Origin: Flavobacterium sp. TR2
GTDB taxonomy: Bacteria > Bacteroidota > Bacteroidia > Flavobacteriales > Flavobacteriaceae
Direction: 5' to 3'
NCBI RefSeq assembly: GCF_025252405.1
Contig: NZ_CP104307.1
Span: 3,844,001-3,908,000 of the forward strand
Length of the DNA: 64,000 nucleotides
In this document: positions 27,116-36,738 of the stretch, one piece after another
How the letters are laid out: the number at the start of each line of letters is the position of its first letter
How positions within the stretch are numbered: the stretch's first letter is position 1
Notes under the pieces: generated by a model
Database searches by the model: none
Seen by the model: only the letters and a program-made list of their open reading frames with translations
What the model was told of the DNA's origin: nothing
Position numbers and translations under genes: made by a program

Positions 27116-28654
27116 ATGAATTCTTACTCCGATAAAATACAGCAAAACAAAAAACAAACTACACCACATACGGCCACTCAAAAGAAGAAGAATACTGCTC
27201 TAACTCACACAGACATCTCTTCAACAGCTCAAATTCAATTGCAGGAAATCGCAAACAAGAGCGAACAGGTAAAATACGCAGTGCAATTGCAGGAAATGGC
27301 CAATACTAATTCTTCCTCGGCTATACAGAAAAAAGGCATTGAAGAGGAAGAACTTCAGATGAAATCTATTCCCGTCCAAAGACAAACTATTGAAGAAGAA
27401 GACCCCTTGCAAAAAAAAGACATTCCTGTACAAAGGCAAAGTATTGAGGAAGAAGAACCGCTGCAAAAAAAGGCTATTCCTATTCAGAAAAAAGGCATTG
27501 AAGAGGAGGAGCCCCTGCAAGGCAAATTTGCCTCACCAATACAAAAAAAAGAAAACAACACCGGCCTGCCTGACAATCTAAAATCTGGAATTGAAAACCT
27601 TTCGGGTTATAGCATGGACGACGTAAAGGTTCATTACAACTCTGACAAACCAGCGCAATTGCAGGCACACGCTTATGCGCAGGGAACTGACATCCATATC
27701 GCATCTGGGCAAGAAAAGCATTTGCCTCACGAAGCTTGGCACGTCGTGCAGCAAAAACAAGGACGTGTACAGCCTACTCTTCAAATGAAAGGCAATGTGA
27801 ACGTAAATGATGATGCAGGTTTGGAGAATGAAGCGGATGTGATGGGTGCAAAGGCTGTGACAACTGGTGTTGACGTTACTCAAAGCTATGAAATAGAAAG
27901 ATCGAATTTTTCTCAGGAAGACCGCAAATACGCTAGTCCAGTATCTAATGTGGCACAGCGTGGAGTAAACGAAGATATCGTTGAGGCTAAAGGAGACATT
28001 CAAAACACAGAAGGATACGCCAAAAGCGTATTGGCAGGGGTCACTGAATATGCTGAAAAAATTTATTTCGTTGACAACAATAAAACAAGTCATCCCGCTT
28101 TGCCTGCAGAAGTTATAGAAATGGCCGGAGGGCTTAAGGCTTGGGCCGCAAATTATTACAATAAAGCACAAGCTAATTTATATGAAGCGCAAAAAACAAA
28201 TGATCACACAATTGTAGGATCAACTTTATCAAGATGGATTCTGGCAAGATTAGGACAAGACACAGATAAAGAACCTGATATGCAATCACTCGAAGTAGGA
28301 CAGCATAGCGATGGGCAGATTGCTTCAGATCGACGAGCAACCGAGTTGAAAACTTGTACAACGGCAGGTCAGCAAAATGTGGCAAAACTTGTACAAGAGG
28401 GATTGGCTCAGCTGCAAAAAAGAGAAGCAACAGGCAAGTATACTAGCCTTCTGCTGACGGTTCATAATGACCATCCTGCAAATAAATATCCATATACCGA
28501 TACAGATGTCATAGATTTTAAAGATCAGGATGCTATAAATAATAAACTTATCGAGCGTATAAATGCCACTACAAAAGGGTCAGGTATAAAATTAAAACTT
28601 GAGGTGAGGTTGGAACATAAGGGAAAGCGTTATGCCACGGTCTTTTATAACTAA
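27116..28654 (+). CDS. DUF4157 eCIS effector candidate with nuclease-like C-terminus
   Basis: A 512-residue soluble protein without a signal peptide. Residues about 65-145 hold four acidic/glutamine-rich repeats built around IPVQRQSIEEEEPLQKK. Residues about 149-245 form a DUF4157 domain with a zinc-protease-like HEAWH (205-209) and the usual GLENEADVMG end. This domain is strongly associated with cargo of extracellular contractile injection systems and is thought to be a loading module. The C-terminal 250 residues are unknown. DGQIASDRRATELK (E410, K412) followed by QQNVAKLVQEGLAQLQKR has the spacing of a PD-(D/E)XK nuclease core. It lies next to a complete eCIS operon, so it is predicted to be an injected toxin. 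Confidence 0.85.
   Translation: MNSYSDKIQQNKKQTTPHTATQKKKNTALTHTDISSTAQIQLQEIANKSEQVKYAVQLQEMANTNSSSAIQKKGIEEEELQMKSIPVQRQTIEEEDPLQKKDIPVQRQSIEEEEPLQKKAIPIQKKGIEEEEPLQGKFASPIQKKENNTGLPDNLKSGIENLSGYSMDDVKVHYNSDKPAQLQAHAYAQGTDIHIASGQEKHLPHEAWHVVQQKQGRVQPTLQMKGNVNVNDDAGLENEADVMGAKAVTTGVDVTQSYEIERSNFSQEDRKYASPVSNVAQRGVNEDIVEAKGDIQNTEGYAKSVLAGVTEYAEKIYFVDNNKTSHPALPAEVIEMAGGLKAWAANYYNKAQANLYEAQKTNDHTIVGSTLSRWILARLGQDTDKEPDMQSLEVGQHSDGQIASDRRATELKTCTTAGQQNVAKLVQEGLAQLQKREATGKYTSLLLTVHNDHPANKYPYTDTDVIDFKDQDAINNKLIERINATTKGSGIKLKLEVRLEHKGKRYATVFYN
27497..27846 (+). repeat. Direct repeat copy 1: DUF4157 module
   Basis: About 350 bases encoding the end of the acidic repeats and the DUF4157 domain align without gaps to 29090-29439, at a constant offset of 1593 bases. 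Only scattered, mostly silent differences are seen. Similarity ends abruptly after the ADVMG codons in both genes. Confidence 0.85.
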
Positions 28655-28816
28655 ACCTAAAAATGTTAAACTAAAGAAAGAGATGCTTAATTTTGATCAA
28701 TCTTCTATCTCAGTTACCGTTATACCTATGAATATGCTTATCCGTAAAAAATATTTTTAATAAAATTATACTGGAATTTCATATAGACTCAATAATCAAA
28801 CTTTTAAAAGCAAATT

Positions 28817-31543
28817 ATGAATTCTTACGTTAATAAAGAACAGGAAAATAAAAATAAAAAGGCATTAAACGTTACTCAAAAGAAAAACAACGATAATCTT
28901 ACTTCGGACTTTTCTAGCCTAGATCCTGCAGCTGCTGTTCAAATGCAACTGCAAAATACCGCAAATAACAGTGAACAGGTAACACAAGCTTTGCAATTGC
29001 AAGCTATCGCTAATTCTCCCTTGTCTATACAGAAGAAAGATGTTGAGGAAGAACTACAGATGAAACCTATTCCGGTGCAAAAACAAAGTATTGAGGAAGA
29101 AGAACCGCTGCAAGGCAAATTTGCTTTACCCATACAAAAAAAAGAAAACAGCACTGGCTTGCCCGACAATCTAAAATCTGGCATTGAAAACCTTTCGGGT
29201 TATAGTATGGATGACGTAAAGGTCCATTACAACTCTGACAAACCAGCGCAATTGCAGGCACACGCTTATGCGCAGGGAACTGATATCCATATTGCATCTG
29301 GGCAAGAAAAGCATTTGCCTCATGAAGCTTGGCACGTCGTGCAGCAAAAGCAAGGTCGTGTACAGCCTACCTTACAGATGAAAGGCAATGTAAATGTGAA
29401 TGATGATGCTGGGTTGGAGAATGAAGCAGATGTGATGGGGCAAAACGCTTTAAACTTAAGCGCCAACAATACTTCGGCAAATCAACTGAAGTCTACAACC
29501 TCATCTTCGCAAAATGCTGCCGTGCAGCGCTATTTAAAAATAGGCCCAGTGATTGTTGAGGAAGATGCTGTAGACTTTATTGTCAGTAAAATTATTGAGG
29601 AAGCTGTCAAAATAATGACAATTTGGGAAAATGCTGAAAAACCTCTTCTCAACAATCCATCATATGTTGCATTTCAACGAGGAATACCGCTTCTTCTCAT
29701 CAATAATACGAAGAAAGTGGCGGAAATTGTTGCCAGATGGGCAGCTGCTTCAGGAGTTGGAATGGCAGTAATATCTGAAAGTGTATCGAGTAAAATAACA
29801 GGTGTGAGAGGAAACAAAGCCGAATGGAAAGAATTTGACGATTATTTTGAGCTGGCACTGGCGGTAGGTTATGAATTAGATCCGCATCTTAAAGAAAATC
29901 AAGAATTTGAGGTAGAGCTTGGATCTCAAATCATAAGAAATGATGAGATCGCCCAAAAATTAAACTCATTAAGAATTACCCTAATGCAATGGATCGTTAG
30001 GCAATATAGCAGCACTGGAAGCGCATTGGCCACTTTTAAAATGAAATTCAAACTGGGGGGTTCGTATAACTTTTCGGGAAGCAGTTCTGTTTCGAGAGAT
30101 TTTGATGCTTTGCTTGTAACTTCTGGTCTTTCCGTTATCGATAATATAGAAATATTGCATGACTTAATGGAAATCACGTCTGATCAAGGCGCTGGAAGTA
30201 TATTTCAAAAATTTGGAAAAGTTATTGCTCCAGAGGTAAAAAAAGAAGCCTATAACCAAATTGGAGTGAATGAGAACGGAGAACTTTATGAAATGGTGCC
30301 CATGATGACAAAGTCAGATCACGGTCCTGGGGGTTCTGCATGGAAAGCATCTAAACATTTCATTTTGAAAATATACGAGGTTGAACTTAATTCATTTAAA
30401 ACCAGAATGTCTGAAAGAGATCTTGACGAAATAGAGCTGGTTGATTTTGATGAGCCTGTTGAAGATGAGCTTGACCCAAAATCTAGAGAGCTATCAGATA
30501 GATATTCTGGAAAAAAAGGCGAAAAACTTTCTAAAGCCATGGCTTATAAAAGACGCCCGCCAGAAACGGCATTGGAAAGGCTCCGAGACTCTATTTTAAT
30601 GGGACTTGATTTAAAGGCTAGCTTTAAGCCCTCTGATACGGATAAACTAAATAAGCGATCAAAAGGAAGACACAACGTAGGTACGCGCGATGAATATGAC
30701 CCTGTTACTGTACTTGCCAGAGCCAATGGCGTTCCTATTGAAGCTGGAAGATCGATGACAACTGCGAGAATGCTAGAACTTTGCACGCTGGCTTTGAATG
30801 ATAATCCGGAAGGAAGAGAATTGCACTCAAAAGGAGAATCAGAACTTGATGCTTTGGCACAAGGTATCTTTGCTTATTGGGCTGCCCAATACAATCAGTC
30901 ATTAACCCCTATCCATACCTATCATGAAGTAATGGATGTCGCTAGAAAATACGGAGTTGAATACAGGCCATTTCATTACAAAGTGTTTAACGGTTTAACT
31001 ATGGAACTCCAAGAGTTTCGCCCGATGAACAAAGAACTCGATCTCAAAACTTCTAAAAATGGAATTGAAGCGATAGAAGAAAGAAGAGAACGCTCCTATA
31101 GACCGACAGATATCCAAAGAGATAGATTACTAACATTAGGACGCGAAGCTGTCTGGATTGATCCAAATGGCGATTGTCTTTTTAATGCCTTAAAATATCT
31201 AGGCGCACCAATTGGCAGTGTAGATCTTTTCCGAAGGGAGTTAGGAAATTACCTTAACTCGCATTATCACAAGTATTCTGGATTTGTTACAGGCATCTCG
31301 CAAGAACAGCTGGTGATGCAAATTAAGAAGCCAGGTTCATTTTTCAATCTTGGCGGCGATATGACTCCAATGTTAATCTCAGACTTTTTAGGTTTTCCTT
31401 TTTCAATATTGAATGTCGATGGAAGTTATCATCACATCAATGGCGGAAATGCGAATCGATTAATCATTAGAGTCACTAATCCTCTTCCTCATTACCATAG
31501 TTCTAAAAGCAGCATGGCAGAAGTCGAGCTGCAAGACTTTTAA
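28817..31543 (+). CDS. DUF4157 eCIS effector candidate with OTU-type cysteine protease domain
   Basis: A 908-residue protein sharing its N-terminal architecture with the preceding effector: a Q-rich linker, two acidic repeats, and DUF4157 with HEAWH at 169-173. Residues about 240-770 are unrecognised, predicted soluble and mixed alpha/beta, with a charged acidic patch (DEIELVDFDEPVEDELD). Residues about 775-900 match an OTU (ovarian tumour) cysteine protease: WIDPNGDCLFNALKYLG provides the oxyanion/nucleophile motif with C787, and PHYHS provides H892-Y893 at a typical distance of about 105 residues. OTU enzymes cleave ubiquitin, which bacteria lack, so a eukaryotic target cell is implied. It is convergent with the eCIS ATPase gene. 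Confidence 0.87.
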   Translation: MNSYVNKEQENKNKKALNVTQKKNNDNLTSDFSSLDPAAAVQMQLQNTANNSEQVTQALQLQAIANSPLSIQKKDVEEELQMKPIPVQKQSIEEEEPLQGKFALPIQKKENSTGLPDNLKSGIENLSGYSMDDVKVHYNSDKPAQLQAHAYAQGTDIHIASGQEKHLPHEAWHVVQQKQGRVQPTLQMKGNVNVNDDAGLENEADVMGQNALNLSANNTSANQLKSTTSSSQNAAVQRYLKIGPVIVEEDAVDFIVSKIIEEAVKIMTIWENAEKPLLNNPSYVAFQRGIPLLLINNTKKVAEIVARWAAASGVGMAVISESVSSKITGVRGNKAEWKEFDDYFELALAVGYELDPHLKENQEFEVELGSQIIRNDEIAQKLNSLRITLMQWIVRQYSSTGSALATFKMKFKLGGSYNFSGSSSVSRDFDALLVTSGLSVIDNIEILHDLMEITSDQGAGSIFQKFGKVIAPEVKKEAYNQIGVNENGELYEMVPMMTKSDHGPGGSAWKASKHFILKIYEVELNSFKTRMSERDLDEIELVDFDEPVEDELDPKSRELSDRYSGKKGEKLSKAMAYKRRPPETALERLRDSILMGLDLKASFKPSDTDKLNKRSKGRHNVGTRDEYDPVTVLARANGVPIEAGRSMTTARMLELCTLALNDNPEGRELHSKGESELDALAQGIFAYWAAQYNQSLTPIHTYHEVMDVARKYGVEYRPFHYKVFNGLTMELQEFRPMNKELDLKTSKNGIEAIEERRERSYRPTDIQRDRLLTLGREAVWIDPNGDCLFNALKYLGAPIGSVDLFRRELGNYLNSHYHKYSGFVTGISQEQLVMQIKKPGSFFNLGGDMTPMLISDFLGFPFSILNVDGSYHHINGGNANRLIIRVTNPLPHYHSSKSSMAEVELQDF
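29090..29439 (+). repeat. Direct repeat copy 2: DUF4157 module
   Basis: The second copy of the module starting at 27497, in the OTU effector gene. High nucleotide identity inside coding sequence, with unrelated DNA on the 3' side, points to recent duplication or recombination. Confidence 0.85.
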
Positions 31544-31628
31544 TTTTTCTAACTAAATTTTGAGGTTAAGCATAATTAGAAAAGGAAATATCGCAAGCGG
31601 GAAACAAAACCACTGCACGATTTTGCAT

Positions 31629-33011
31629 CTACTGCACTATCTTTCCTTCTTTGCCAAATTCTTTTCTAATACTGCTTATAATGTCTTTTTTTGCAACCTT
31701 GCTGTCTCCTCGTTTTATGGCTATTAGCGATACATATCGAAGTACGTTTATTATGGCTCCGCCTGCTAGTTCAAACTTTTGGGCAATTTCGTCGAGATTA
31801 ACATCACTATCTAAAACAATCTTTTCAGCAAAAGCTTTTTCCCATAGCTTTTTTCGCTGAGGCGGGCTTGGCATTGGAAAATGAATCATCGATTGAAAAC
31901 GTCGGCTGAAGGCTTCGTCAAGATTGGCTTTGAGGTTGGTTGCCAAAATAACAACCCCCGGAAAGTCTTCGATACGCTGCAGCAAATACGATACTTCCTG
32001 ATTGGCATATCTATCGTTTGAACTGCTCGTTTGGGTACGTTTGCCAAAAAGCGCATCGGCTTCATCAAAAAACAAAATCCAGTTTTTATGTTCGGCCTGA
32101 TCAAAAATATTGGACAGGTTTTTCTCCGTTTCCCCAATATATTTAGAGACCACCATAGACAAATCAATTCGATAGACTTCTAATCCGGTTGACTTCCCTA
32201 ATAATGAAGCCGTCATTGTCTTACCTGTTCCCGGCGGTCCATAAAACAAAGATCTGTACCCTGGTTTAATTTTTTTATGCAAGCCCCAATCGTTCAGCAG
32301 TGTTGGTCCGTATACGATCCAATCCTTAATTTCCATTACTTCTGTCATCGTGGTATGCTCGATAACCAAATCTTCCCATACTGCTTGAGTTGTGATTCTT
32401 TTGGCTGGAAAACTGGCATTAAAATCAGGTTTATGCGAAGTTCCTTTAGTAAAATAGCTCAAATATTCTAATGACAGCGTCAGCGCGCCACTTAAAAAAG
32501 GTTCGTTTGCAGGACTGGGTTCAAGGCTTAAAATATTAAACTTTTTAAATTTATGAGTATCAGAGAATAGCTCCGAAATTCTAAAACGTTTTTCAAGATC
32601 ATTAGAAGCCAATAAAAAAGCTGCTGTCTCTCCTGTTGGTATAAAGCCTCCAAAATTTTGGCCTTTTAAACCTCCAAATTCTGTAAAACCTTTATCATAA
32701 GCGGCATTTTTAATTAGGAAAACATCCAGCAATTTGGGCTGTATGTGCGTTGCCAAAGCGAGCAATAAAACCACGCGTTCTGAAAAATTTATCTGATAGT
32801 GCTTTAAAATTCCAGCGTATGGAGAATCATTCCCCGATAAATCTGGAGGAAGTATTTCTGCAATGCTTTTATAATTGCATTCTTCATTCCAGTACAATTT
32901 CATGCTTACGCTGATAATCTCTTCTAACCATTGTAATTCTGCTGTAAGCGTCTCTGCGTTTTGTTTTAAGGTGTCTAGCTCCATTCTACAAATATTGGTT
33001 CGGTCATCCAT
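31629..33011 (-). CDS. eCIS AAA+ ATPase (Afp15-like)
   Basis: A 460-residue protein. A helical N-terminal part (1 to about 200) precedes an AAA+ module with Walker A GPPGTGKT (258-265), Walker B LFFDEAD (313-319), and an arginine-finger region near FSRRFQSMIHF. Such ATPases close contractile injection system operons and are thought to assist assembly. The frame overlaps the tape-measure gene by 37 bases if the first ATG is used. The internal ATG (Met10, at 32984) overlaps the tape-measure stop codon and gives a 10-base overlap typical of translational coupling. Either start may be real. Confidence 0.95.
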   Translation of the reverse strand: MDDRTNICRMELDTLKQNAETLTAELQWLEEIISVSMKLYWNEECNYKSIAEILPPDLSGNDSPYAGILKHYQINFSERVVLLLALATHIQPKLLDVFLIKNAAYDKGFTEFGGLKGQNFGGFIPTGETAAFLLASNDLEKRFRISELFSDTHKFKKFNILSLEPSPANEPFLSGALTLSLEYLSYFTKGTSHKPDFNASFPAKRITTQAVWEDLVIEHTTMTEVMEIKDWIVYGPTLLNDWGLHKKIKPGYRSLFYGPPGTGKTMTASLLGKSTGLEVYRIDLSMVVSKYIGETEKNLSNIFDQAEHKNWILFFDEADALFGKRTQTSSSNDRYANQEVSYLLQRIEDFPGVVILATNLKANLDEAFSRRFQSMIHFPMPSPPQRKKLWEKAFAEKIVLDSDVNLDEIAQKFELAGGAIINVLRYVSLIAIKRGDSKVAKKDIISSIRKEFGKEGKIVQ

Positions 33012-36000
33012 GAATTTTTAATAAAACTTAATCCCCAAGGGAGTGTTTGCAGCAATACATCATAAGCTTTGTTCTCTACTACCAGAGTCCATCCTTCACT
33101 GGATAAACATAAAGAACCGCTGCGCTGCAAAAAACTTTCCTGAAGTCCGCTAATCGAAGTATTCTTTAATTTTTCCCAGTGCTGCGTTACCACATAAAGC
33201 AGTTCATTGGCGGTATTCATTTCTAATTCGGTTAAAACAATGCCCGATGCTACTGCTTCTTGATACTCTATACCGCATAAAATTTTATTAAGCAGTAAGG
33301 CGTGTTCTGGACTTTCCTGTTCGAAATTAACAAGATATTGCAATAAATGCGGGGCTCTAAATTTGGCTTCATCATTTACAAATTCGCCATTTTTCACTAA
33401 ACCGGTACGATCAAACAAGGTGCTCAAAAACGGATGCAGCAAAACCAGTCCTGCATTTTCGATATAAACCTTCTCTCCTTCTTTTAATTTTATAGTTTCA
33501 TCCTGATCCATTATTGCATCCGGTTTCTTTTCTTCCATTGCTGTGGCGTTGTTCTCCATATTTAGCTGTTTTAAAACCTCATCTTTAACATTGTTCAAAA
33601 TTTCTTGCCTGTATTTATATTGTGCCAGATAAGTTTGCGCCTCTTTTTGCATAGTTGAAACTACATTTTGCAGCGAGACATTATTAAGCAGTTTTATATC
33701 TTCTGAAACATTTGCAAGCTGTTGATAGAGATGTTTGATGTCCCAGTTTTTTTTATGACTCAAAAATGCCAGAAATCTATAAAAAAACAGATTTACATTT
33801 TCTGCGTTTTTTTGCGCTACCCAATAAAAGCCAAACTCTCTAAAATATAATAACAGCTTTTCCCGTTCAAAAGAGTCTTTAACCGCTATGTTCAAAATAT
33901 AAATATGTTTGGTGATGAGCTCATAAAATGTGTTGTCTGCCAATGATTTTATCATGGCCGCAAATTCTGCTCCTTTATATATGCCCGCATAATGCAAACT
34001 GGCATTCCCCAATTGCAGCACTTGTTTATGCAATTGCTGCTGTGCAAGATCACTGCTTTGATGTTTAATAAAATGAATTATTTCAGTAAAATTGGCAAAA
34101 GCCTGATCTTGTTTCCAGATTTGTTTTATATAGATTAAAAAATCCTTCTCTTCGTATTCGCCAAGCAAATTTGCAATATTTCGTCCCTGCTGACTGCTAT
34201 GTTTTGAGAAATTGTTGTGTAGCGATATTTTCGCTTCAGCCGACGCATTATCCTGACGCATCAGGTTGTGCAGCAAATTCTGATCCTGTTCAAAAATTAC
34301 GATTGCCAGTCTCTCGATAAAATTTGCCATTACCAATTGGTCGTCAATCTTTATATCATCGGGAAGTTTGTTATGCAGCAGGTAATATTTTAGAATTTCA
34401 TAGGCTCTATTGACCAGTTTACTCAATGACATTTTAAGCATATCGTTTGATTTTGTCAACAGCTTAAACTCATCAAATGAAAATTGGTAATTTTTCTCTA
34501 GATCGCTGGCAGCAGATAACGCATTTCTATCTAGAAACAAAACCGATTTATCAATATCAAATGGACTGTCTTTTTCTTGAACAGCGTCTTTTATAACGTT
34601 TTTCAGATAAGACAATTTATTTTCTTTGAATTGAGCTGCAAAGAATTGCTCTATTTTTTCTTCAGGCACTCTTGCCGTTTTTTTAAGGAAGTTAATCAAG
34701 ATTGCATAAAAAAGCTGCACATCGAAAGAATTAAACTGCAACTGATGGTACGTTTCGAGTATTGACTTTAGCAAAACACCGCGCAAAAGGTCTGCCGAAA
34801 TACCCATTTCAGAAATTGCTTCCAGTTTCTGGAATTCACTCCATATTTTAAAAACGTTTTCATTCTCTGGAAGCTTTTCCAAAAGCTGCAATACCGATTT
34901 AGATATGCTATTCAGTATTTCCTGCTTTTTAAAGCCCAGATGCGCAGCTTGCTTCATAACCAATAAAGCAATGGTTGGTTCTTTGTTTACCAGTTCCTGA
35001 AATAATTCGGCTGTAACTGTTATTTTTTGCTCTTTTGCCCACCACGGTATAGTGCCCTGCGTAAACCAAAACAAAAATAAATCTTGCAATACAAGGTTAT
35101 CAGCGTATTTTGCATCTATCTTTTCTTTTCTGTTTTTTGTTATGTTTCTTCCTTCCTTTCTCAGTTCTGTAACCATGTCCTCTTCAACCAGTTTGTTTAC
35201 TGAGCCAGTTCGCATTTCGCCCAAAATTTCGGTGAAAATAAAAAATAGCGAAGATTGGTCTTTTACAATAGCATGAGCTTCTGCCATACCCTGCGCCATC
35301 AATAGCAATAAGGTCTGATAATCTATATTATAATGTTGTGCGAGCTTTTTAATATTATTTTCTACAAACATTTTAGCGCTAAACAAACTGCTATGCGAAG
35401 TCAAAAGAAAAGAAAAAATAAATTTTAAGATTGCTTTTTTCAGCTCTCGCTCATTGGTTTTTATGAGATTTTTTTTGTTTTGAATTTTTACGGTAGTTTG
35501 GTAATAGTTAATGATAAAATCAGCGTTTGCAGGTTGCATAATGCGTATTATAGCCAGTAAAGCACTTTCTGGCGCCACCGCCATTAGTCGTTCTGTAAAT
35601 TGTGTTATGTTGTGCTGTCTGCTAAATATATTGATCAATTCTTCTGGATGCTTTTGGATGATGGCATCTAGCAGCAAACTGATTTTTTGAGGTGTGTAAT
35701 AACCGTACTCTAAAGGCAATGACCCAAAAAAGAAATAATAATGCAGTGCTTCAAACTGATTTTTTGCCTTTTCTTCTTCTAAATGCTTCTCAAAATCAAA
35801 GGATTCGTTTATTTCCAAACCAGTTCTTACTTCTTCTCTAAGCTCTTTTATATATATCGTGAAATTTTTATCTGACCGTATTAATTCTGGATTGGTTTCA
35901 ATGGCATCTGCCAATAATTTTAAAATGCTCTCGTACGATACATTAAAGTGAGAGGCCATTTGCGATAATGTTCTTTTTACAAAAAACCTGCGTTCAAAAT

Positions 36001-36724
36001 GTCCTCCCATATCTACTAGCAGGTAGGTCAGAATAAAATACCATAATGCTTGTCCAAATGCTTTCTGTGGCGTTTTTATAATCTCTTTCTGCTTTTGAAT
36101 CTTCACTACATTATCAAAATAGCGGCTGATAAAATTGGCCTGCAGCGGTATTAGAAGAGTGATAATGTTTTTGATAATCTCATCATTAAACTGTTGCGCC
36201 AAACGTTTTCTGACTTGCTCTTCTACTCCTGTTTTAAGAATTAAACCTCTTAGCTGTTCAGGATTTTCTTTAAACAGCTTCAAAAAAGTTTTGTCAGGCT
36301 GTGTAAACACCTCCCCGCTCGCCCACCACGGCAATACGCCATTGCTCAAAAAAAAATGCAGCAGCTCCATACAGCTTATTAGAAAATTTTGAACATTTTG
36401 ATTGTTTTCTATTGCTGAACCGCTATTGCTGATGTTATGCAGAGTAGCATAATCAAACAGCGCTTTTTCTAATGCCTGCTCATAGAGATCGGCAAATTCA
36501 TCATCGGTAAACGGATAGGTTAATGTGCCAATGTTTAATTCTAGCTGGTCTATCTTAATAAAATTATGAGCATTTACCGTATTGTCTAAAAGTGTGTTGG
36601 TAATATCTCCCAGTTTCGTTTTAAAGAGTCGGCTGAATTGTGCAAACACATCTTGTGTGGCAGATTTATCATAAAAATCTACCTCAACAACTTGCTGCTG
36701 TATGATGTGTTTCTGGGGGTTCAT
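32975..36724 (-). CDS. eCIS tape-measure protein (Afp14-like, CIS_TMP family)
   Basis: A 1249-residue protein. The N-terminus (IQQQVVEVDFYDKSATQDVF, LFKTKLGDITNTLLD, IKIDQLELNIGTL) is characteristic of contractile injection system tape-measure proteins. The body is mainly helical with several repeats of the pattern FLxxGxLPWWA (FFLSNGVLPWWASGE, YFFFGSLPLEYG, FWFTQGTIPWWAKEQ, YLLHNKLPDDI). The C-terminal part contains GLVLLHPFLSTLFDRTGLV. Its length would set the length of the tube. It is translationally coupled to the ATPase and starts 14 bases after the preceding baseplate gene. Confidence 0.93.
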   Translation of the reverse strand: MNPQKHIIQQQVVEVDFYDKSATQDVFAQFSRLFKTKLGDITNTLLDNTVNAHNFIKIDQLELNIGTLTYPFTDDEFADLYEQALEKALFDYATLHNISNSGSAIENNQNVQNFLISCMELLHFFLSNGVLPWWASGEVFTQPDKTFLKLFKENPEQLRGLILKTGVEEQVRKRLAQQFNDEIIKNIITLLIPLQANFISRYFDNVVKIQKQKEIIKTPQKAFGQALWYFILTYLLVDMGGHFERRFFVKRTLSQMASHFNVSYESILKLLADAIETNPELIRSDKNFTIYIKELREEVRTGLEINESFDFEKHLEEEKAKNQFEALHYYFFFGSLPLEYGYYTPQKISLLLDAIIQKHPEELINIFSRQHNITQFTERLMAVAPESALLAIIRIMQPANADFIINYYQTTVKIQNKKNLIKTNERELKKAILKFIFSFLLTSHSSLFSAKMFVENNIKKLAQHYNIDYQTLLLLMAQGMAEAHAIVKDQSSLFFIFTEILGEMRTGSVNKLVEEDMVTELRKEGRNITKNRKEKIDAKYADNLVLQDLFLFWFTQGTIPWWAKEQKITVTAELFQELVNKEPTIALLVMKQAAHLGFKKQEILNSISKSVLQLLEKLPENENVFKIWSEFQKLEAISEMGISADLLRGVLLKSILETYHQLQFNSFDVQLFYAILINFLKKTARVPEEKIEQFFAAQFKENKLSYLKNVIKDAVQEKDSPFDIDKSVLFLDRNALSAASDLEKNYQFSFDEFKLLTKSNDMLKMSLSKLVNRAYEILKYYLLHNKLPDDIKIDDQLVMANFIERLAIVIFEQDQNLLHNLMRQDNASAEAKISLHNNFSKHSSQQGRNIANLLGEYEEKDFLIYIKQIWKQDQAFANFTEIIHFIKHQSSDLAQQQLHKQVLQLGNASLHYAGIYKGAEFAAMIKSLADNTFYELITKHIYILNIAVKDSFEREKLLLYFREFGFYWVAQKNAENVNLFFYRFLAFLSHKKNWDIKHLYQQLANVSEDIKLLNNVSLQNVVSTMQKEAQTYLAQYKYRQEILNNVKDEVLKQLNMENNATAMEEKKPDAIMDQDETIKLKEGEKVYIENAGLVLLHPFLSTLFDRTGLVKNGEFVNDEAKFRAPHLLQYLVNFEQESPEHALLLNKILCGIEYQEAVASGIVLTELEMNTANELLYVVTQHWEKLKNTSISGLQESFLQRSGSLCLSSEGWTLVVENKAYDVLLQTLPWGLSFIKNSWMTEPIFVEWS

Positions 36725-36738
36725 TTAAAAATATGTTT

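Noticed and set aside
27311..27550. Repeat region considered as a CRISPR-like array
   Set aside because: The repeats are in-frame coding units without unique spacers of constant length. No cas genes are present.
27390..27581. Lysine-rich + strand ORF within the first effector
   Set aside because: Alternative frame of the acidic repeat region. The repeats themselves make long open shadow frames.
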